Shown here one piece after another: positions 6,215 to 9,176 of a stretch of 9,176 nucleotides of DNA. Both the position numbers and the translations under genes were made by a program. This stretch comes from Pseudomonadota bacterium (GTDB lineage Bacteria; Pseudomonadota; Alphaproteobacteria; Reyranellales; Reyranellaceae), in the NCBI GenBank assembly GCA_023386865.1, contig JAEWIV010000098.1, positions 1-9,176 of the forward strand, read 5' to 3'. Numbering within the stretch: position 1 is the stretch's first letter; every line of letters begins with the position of its first letter. The notes below the pieces were generated by a model. That model saw only the letters and a list, made by a program, of their open reading frames with translations. It was not told where the DNA came from and did not search any database.

Positions 6215-7210
6215 GACCTGGAAGCCGTGGGCGAAGGGATCGCGGTCGTCGACGAAGATGGTGTTGATGCCGTGCTGGCGCGCCCAGCCTGAGATCGAGG
6301 GCACGATGGCGTCGTGATTGCCGACGCGGGCCGAGCCTTCGACGCGGCCGTCGAACAGCGAGCCGATGATGCTCTCGTGCACGAAGTCGTCGCCGACTGA
6401 AAGCGTGCCCCGGGCGGCGAGCTGGGCCATGCGCGCCGAGGTGCCGGTGCCGCACGGGGAACGATCGATCGCCTTGTCGCCGTAGAACACCGCGTTGCGC
6501 GCATGGGCGCGCTTGTCGCGCGGCTTGCCGGTCCACATGACGTGGCTCACGCCCTTGATGGTCGGGTTCTCCGGATGGACGGGGCTGATCTTATCGTTGA
6601 TCAGCCGCCGAACGATCGGCGACAGGCGCAACACGTCGCCGGCCGACATCGATTCGAGTCCGCCGAAATTCTTCTGCGGCTCGAGGATCGCATAAAAGTT
6701 GCCGCCGTAGGCGATGTCGAACACCAGCTCGCCCATGCCCGGCACGTCGACCACGATCTCGCGGGCGGCAAGGTATGAGGCGACGTTGGTGATTCGCACG
6801 CTTTCGACGAAGCGGCCCTGCTGCTCGTAGCGCGCCACCACCCGGCCGGCCGGCGCGTCGATGTTGAGCGTGCCCGGAGTCGCAGGCGCCACCAGGCCGT
6901 TCTCGACCGCCATGGTGACGGTGCCGATAGTGCCGTGGCCGCACATCGGCAGGCAGCCGCTCACCTCGATGAACAGGATGCCGACGTCGCAGTCGGCGCG
7001 GGTCGGCGGATAGAGCATCGAGCCCGACATGACGTCGTGGCCGCGCGGCTCGAACATCAGCGCCTTGCGGATCCAGTCGTGGTTGGCGAGGAAATCGAGC
7101 CGCCGCTCGCTCATGGTGGCGCCCTTGAGGAGCGGCGCGCCACCCGACACCAGGCGCACGGGATTGCCGCAGGTATGGCCGTCGAGGCAGGAGAAGGTAT
7201 GGACCGCCAT
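6212..7210 (-). CDS. Proline racemase family protein, probable 4-hydroxyproline 2-epimerase
   Basis: Cofactor-independent racemase/epimerase of 332 aa, the family's normal length, that would invert the alpha carbon of proline or hydroxyproline using two opposed cysteine thiols. Both are visible: Cys90 in MCGHGTIG (89-96) and Cys253 in DRSPCGTGTSA (249-259). Dehydratase members replace the second Cys with Thr, so a racemase or epimerase is favoured over trans-3-hydroxyproline dehydratase. Other blocks are GHTCGNPVRLVSGG (11-24) and LMFEPRGHDVMSG (51-63). The first motif has Cys14 where many relatives have Gly (HTGG). I set the start at the ATG 7208-7210, preceded by AAGG with an 8-nt spacer; the frame stays open upstream but is shadow of other genes. 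It begins 2 bp after the P-loop gene stops, so the two likely form an operon. No hydroxyproline oxidase or deaminase is nearby, so the substrate is uncertain. Confidence 0.9.
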   Translation of the reverse strand: MAVHTFSCLDGHTCGNPVRLVSGGAPLLKGATMSERRLDFLANHDWIRKALMFEPRGHDVMSGSMLYPPTRADCDVGILFIEVSGCLPMCGHGTIGTVTMAVENGLVAPATPGTLNIDAPAGRVVARYEQQGRFVESVRITNVASYLAAREIVVDVPGMGELVFDIAYGGNFYAILEPQKNFGGLESMSAGDVLRLSPIVRRLINDKISPVHPENPTIKGVSHVMWTGKPRDKRAHARNAVFYGDKAIDRSPCGTGTSARMAQLAARGTLSVGDDFVHESIIGSLFDGRVEGSARVGNHDAIVPSISGWARQHGINTIFVDDRDPFAHGFQV

Positions 7211-7212
7211 GT

Positions 7213-7734
7213 TCAGTGCCTTGTCACGAAGCGCTCGACCTCGCGCTTGTTCTGCAGGCGCACGACGCGCTTTTCCTTGGCGAGCGGCATGCATTCCCTG
7301 GCATACCGTTCCCGGTTGCGGCGATGGGTCTTGAACGCCCACAGCAGCAGCGACTGGCGGCTCAGGAAGGCGTTGCGGAAGCTCTCGCGGTTGCCGGTGT
7401 CCCACAATTCCGTCCTGGCGGCCGCGCGCCGGACGGTCCGCCGCATCAGGCGCCACATCACCAGCGGCAGCGGCAGGTCGAGCCAGATCACCGTGTCGGC
7501 GTTGGGCCAGACCAGGTCGCGCACCTGGCCGTAGTTGCCGACCACGATCCAGCCGTCGTCCCTGGTCTCGCACTCGACGCGGTGGCGGAACAGGTCCAGC
7601 GGGACCGGCTGCCAGTCCCGGCCCCAGAACAGCGCATCGAGCTCGACCACGCGCAAGCCAGTCTGCGCCGCCAGCCGCTCGGCCAGCGTGCTCTTGCCCG
7701 ATCCCGTTGTGCCGATGACGACGACGCGCCGCAC
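7213..7734 (-). CDS. P-loop NTPase / adenylate-kinase-like (AAA family ATPase, topology-modulation-protein-like)
   Basis: A small nucleotide-binding protein of 173 aa. The Walker A motif GTTGSGKST lies at residues 8-16 immediately after the start, followed by VELDALFWGRDW (30-41) with Asp33, GNYGQVRDLVW (66-76) and a Walker-B-like VIWLD (82-86). An Arg-rich helix, LMRRTVRRAAART, and NRESFRNAF follow. This pattern fits the small kinase-like proteins often annotated as AAA ATPase, adenylate kinase or DNA topology modulation protein; the true substrate is unknown. I prefer the GTG at 7732-7734, with GAGGGG and a 6-nt spacer and giving the family-like MRRVVVIG start, over an ATG at 7780-7782 without a ribosome site that would add 16 residues. 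It precedes the racemase by 2 bp on the same strand. A functional link to imino-acid metabolism is not obvious. Confidence 0.88.
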   Translation of the reverse strand: MRRVVVIGTTGSGKSTLAERLAAQTGLRVVELDALFWGRDWQPVPLDLFRHRVECETRDDGWIVVGNYGQVRDLVWPNADTVIWLDLPLPLVMWRLMRRTVRRAAARTELWDTGNRESFRNAFLSRQSLLLWAFKTHRRNRERYARECMPLAKEKRVVRLQNKREVERFVTRH

Positions 7735-7740
7735 CAAGCC

Positions 7741-7746
7741 CCCCTC
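7741..7746 (-). promoter_or_regulatory. Ribosome binding site deciding the P-loop protein GTG start
   Basis: On the minus strand GAGGGG is followed by 6 nt and GTG at 7734. The longer alternative from the ATG at 7782 has no purine-rich element in front of it. The 82-bp gap 7735-7816 between the divergent starts must hold both promoters; I could not identify a convincing -35/-10 pair in it. Confidence 0.5.
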
Positions 7747-7796
7747 GAACTCTGCAAACTGTAGCGCCAAACCGATGAGCATCGTAGGGTGCCCAG

Positions 7797-7811
7797 CCCA
7801 AGTTGGGGGAG
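7797..7811 (+). promoter_or_regulatory. Ribosome binding site inside a small palindrome before the amidohydrolase
   Basis: CCCAA-G-TTGGG (7797-7807) is a palindrome around one central base, and its right half runs into the GGGGGAG ribosome site (7805-7811), 5 nt before the ATG at 7817. It could be an operator, or a weak structure affecting translation, though a one-base centre cannot form a tight RNA hairpin. The strong ribosome site fixes the start codon. Confidence 0.3.
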
Positions 7812-7816
7812 CGTTG

Positions 7817-9055
7817 ATGCCGCAGATACTTTTCCGGAATTTGAATCTTCTCGACCCGCGCTGGAACGAGCCGCGCGGCGGCTACGAGGTGCTGGTCGAG
7901 GGCGACACCATCAAGGAAGTGTCGTCCAAGCCGATCAAGGCGGCCAAGGCGCAGGTGGTCGATTGCGGCAAGCGCACCCTGATGCCGGGCCTGATCGACT
8001 GCCACGTCCACGTCTTCCTGGTCGAGGTGAACTTCCGCCTCCTGGAAAGCATGCCGCTCACGCTGCTGACCGCGAAGTCGGCCGACCTGATGAAGGGCAT
8101 GATCGACCGCGGCTTCACCACGGTGCGCGACACCGGCGGCGCCGACTGGGGCATCAAGACCGCCGTCGAGTCCGGCCTGATCCCGGGCCCGCGGCTGTTC
8201 ATCTCGGGCCGTGCCATCGGCCCGACCGGCGGCCACAGCGATGCCCGCCGCCGCACCGACTATGCCGCAGCGTCGTGCGGCTGCTGCAACGCCATGGTCT
8301 ACAGCCTCGCCATCGCCGACGGCCCGGACCAGGTGCGCAAGGCGGTGCGCGAGCAGATGCGCCAGGGCGCCGACCAGGTGAAGATCATGTGCTCGGGCGG
8401 CGTGGCCTCGCCCTACGATCCGCTGGATTCGCTGCAATTCTCGGAGGCCGAGATCGCCGCGGCGACCGACGAGGCGAAAGCCTTCGGCCGCTACGTGCTG
8501 GCCCACGCCTACTCGCCCGAGGCCATCACCCGGGCCGTCAACAACGGCGTGCGCACCATCGAGCACGGCAACCTGATCGACGCCAAGGCGGCCAAGCTGC
8601 TCAAGTCCAAGGACGGCTACATGGTGGCCAACCTCGTGACCTACTTCATCATGAAGGAGCGTGCCGCGCAGTTCGGCATGACCGCCGACATGCTGGAAAA
8701 GAACGACGTCGTGCTCGAGGGCGCGCTGCGCTCGCTCGAAATCTGCAAGGCGGCCGGCGTGAAGGTGGGCTATGGCAGCGACCTCCTGGGCCAGCTGCAG
8801 ATCGAGCAGAGCCGCGAGTTCATGTTCCGCGCCGAGGTGCTGAAGCCGATCGAGATCATCCGCCAGGCCACCACCATCGGCGCCGAGATCCTGCGCCAGG
8901 AGGGCAAGCTCGGCATCGTCGAGCCCGGCGCCTACGCGGACCTGATCGTGGTCGACGGCAACCCGCTCAAGAAACTGGAACTCTTCCTCGACCAGGGCGC
9001 CCACCTGCCGGTGATCATGAAGGCCGGCCGGTTCCACAAGAACACGCTGAAATAA
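7817..9055 (+). CDS. Metal-dependent amidohydrolase (imidazolonepropionase / Xaa-Pro dipeptidase-like)
   Basis: 412-aa TIM-barrel amidohydrolase expected to hydrolyse an amide, cyclic amide or dipeptide with a metal centre. Metal-binding elements in order are His63-x-His65 (LIDCHVHVF), Lys189 (GADQVKIMCSGG, the position of the carboxylated lysine in relatives), His230 (LAHAYSPEAI), His250 (TIEHGNLID) and Asp322 (GYGSDLLG). The N-terminal ILFRNLNLLDP and the C-terminal GKLGIVEPGAYADLIVVDGNP form the usual beta-sandwich halves. A Cys-rich SCGCC (153-157) lies before the lysine strand. No signal peptide is seen, so it is likely cytoplasmic. The ATG has a strong GGGGGAG ribosome site; earlier in-frame sequence is shadow. 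It is divergent from the P-loop/racemase pair. Related enzymes cleave Xaa-Pro or Xaa-Arg/Lys dipeptides or imidazolonepropionate, so a link to prolyl compounds is possible but unproven. Confidence 0.93.
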   Translation: MPQILFRNLNLLDPRWNEPRGGYEVLVEGDTIKEVSSKPIKAAKAQVVDCGKRTLMPGLIDCHVHVFLVEVNFRLLESMPLTLLTAKSADLMKGMIDRGFTTVRDTGGADWGIKTAVESGLIPGPRLFISGRAIGPTGGHSDARRRTDYAAASCGCCNAMVYSLAIADGPDQVRKAVREQMRQGADQVKIMCSGGVASPYDPLDSLQFSEAEIAAATDEAKAFGRYVLAHAYSPEAITRAVNNGVRTIEHGNLIDAKAAKLLKSKDGYMVANLVTYFIMKERAAQFGMTADMLEKNDVVLEGALRSLEICKAAGVKVGYGSDLLGQLQIEQSREFMFRAEVLKPIEIIRQATTIGAEILRQEGKLGIVEPGAYADLIVVDGNPLKKLELFLDQGAHLPVIMKAGRFHKNTLK

Positions 9056-9062
9056 TGAGAGC

Positions 9063-9136
9063 CGTCATCCTGAGCGGAGCGAAGGATCTCATGCCGAGTG
9101 CAAGCGGCGATGAGGTCCTTCGCTTCGCTCAGGACG
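9063..9136. repeat. REP-like inverted repeat between amidohydrolase and next gene
   Basis: The left arm (9063-9092) and right arm (9110-9136) pair over 27 positions with two mismatches and a 3-nt insertion in the left arm; the loop is 17 nt. The core, CTGAGCGGAGCGAAGGATCT, is a type of palindromic element I know to be dispersed in intergenic regions of many alphaproteobacterial genomes. It starts 7 bp after the amidohydrolase stop and ends 19 bp before the next start codon. It could form a stable transcript 3' end or separate the expression of the two genes. Confidence 0.72.
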
Positions 9137-9155
9137 CCCGCCGGGAGCCAAGCTG

Positions 9156-9176
9156 ATGTCGTTTGTGTTCAAGAAA
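9156..9176 (+). CDS. Start of a further gene, cut by the window edge (7 codons)
   Basis: ATG at 9156 follows GGGAG (9143-9147) with an 8-nt spacer and opens a frame reading MSFVFKK to the last base. Orientation matches the amidohydrolase, and the hairpin in between suggests either a separate unit or a modulated second gene of the operon. Too little is visible to name a product. Confidence 0.5.

Noticed and set aside
6212..7210. A dedicated hydroxyproline catabolic operon
   Set aside because: None of the downstream enzymes (D-hydroxyproline oxidase, pyrroline-carboxylate deaminase, ketoglutarate semialdehyde dehydrogenase) are in the window.
6212..9037. A 941-codon open frame on the minus strand
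   Set aside because: Only its last 332 codons (from the ATG at 7210) are a real protein. The rest is antisense to the amidohydrolase and out of frame with the P-loop gene, an effect of high GC.
1..9176. Mobile elements, CRISPR array, tRNA or rRNA
   Set aside because: No regularly spaced direct repeats, transposase motifs or cloverleaf-like segments were seen; the only repeats are the two inverted-repeat elements.

Overview
The window looks like chromosomal DNA from a high-GC Alphaproteobacterium, possibly a soil or water Reyranella- or Rhodospirillales-like organism. This is inferred from the strong G/C bias at third codon positions, the gene families present, and the dispersed palindromes of a type common in such genomes. 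No database search was possible, so the lineage is a guess. I see no rRNA, tRNA, insertion sequence, phage gene or CRISPR array.

Layout. (1) Positions 1-1445, minus strand: a Hanks-type Ser/Thr kinase. Its juxtamembrane linker, membrane anchor and proline-rich tail lie in a different reading frame (an apparent frameshift near 255-290), and the tail runs off the window edge. A small single-span membrane protein is encoded just upstream. (2) 1446-1708: a relatively AT-rich divergent intergenic region with weak promoter-like elements. (3) 1709-3942, plus strand: a compact three-gene operon encoding a short-chain dehydrogenase/reductase, a DUF1445 (YcsI / D-glutamate-cyclase-like) putative hydro-lyase and a DUF2848 protein. 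The genes are separated by 9 bp and by a stop/start overlap. (4) 3909-4763, minus strand: an alpha/beta hydrolase overlapping the DUF2848 gene tail-to-tail by 34 bp. (5) 4764-4941: a divergent control region with three short perfect palindromes. (6) 4942-6141, plus strand: a CaiB/BaiF-type class III CoA-transferase. (7) 6151-6214: a compound inverted repeat between convergent genes. (8) 7734-6212, minus strand: a small P-loop nucleotide kinase-like protein and a two-cysteine proline racemase / 4-hydroxyproline epimerase, 2 bp apart. (9) 7817-9055, plus strand: a metal-dependent amidohydrolase resembling imidazolonepropionase or Xaa-Pro dipeptidase. (10) A second REP-like inverted repeat, then the first seven codons of another gene.

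Functionally, most of the window reads as catabolism of small carboxylate or amino-acid-like compounds: SDR oxidation, hydro-lyase/lactam chemistry, CoA activation, imino-acid epimerisation and amide/peptide hydrolysis. A shared link to cyclic amino acids (5-oxoproline, proline, hydroxyproline, prolyl peptides) is an attractive but weak inference, because these genes sit in at least four transcription units. The best candidates for something undescribed are the SDR-DUF1445-DUF2848 operon, the frame-displaced kinase anchor with its small membrane-protein neighbour, and the palindromes in the hydrolase/CoA-transferase control region.
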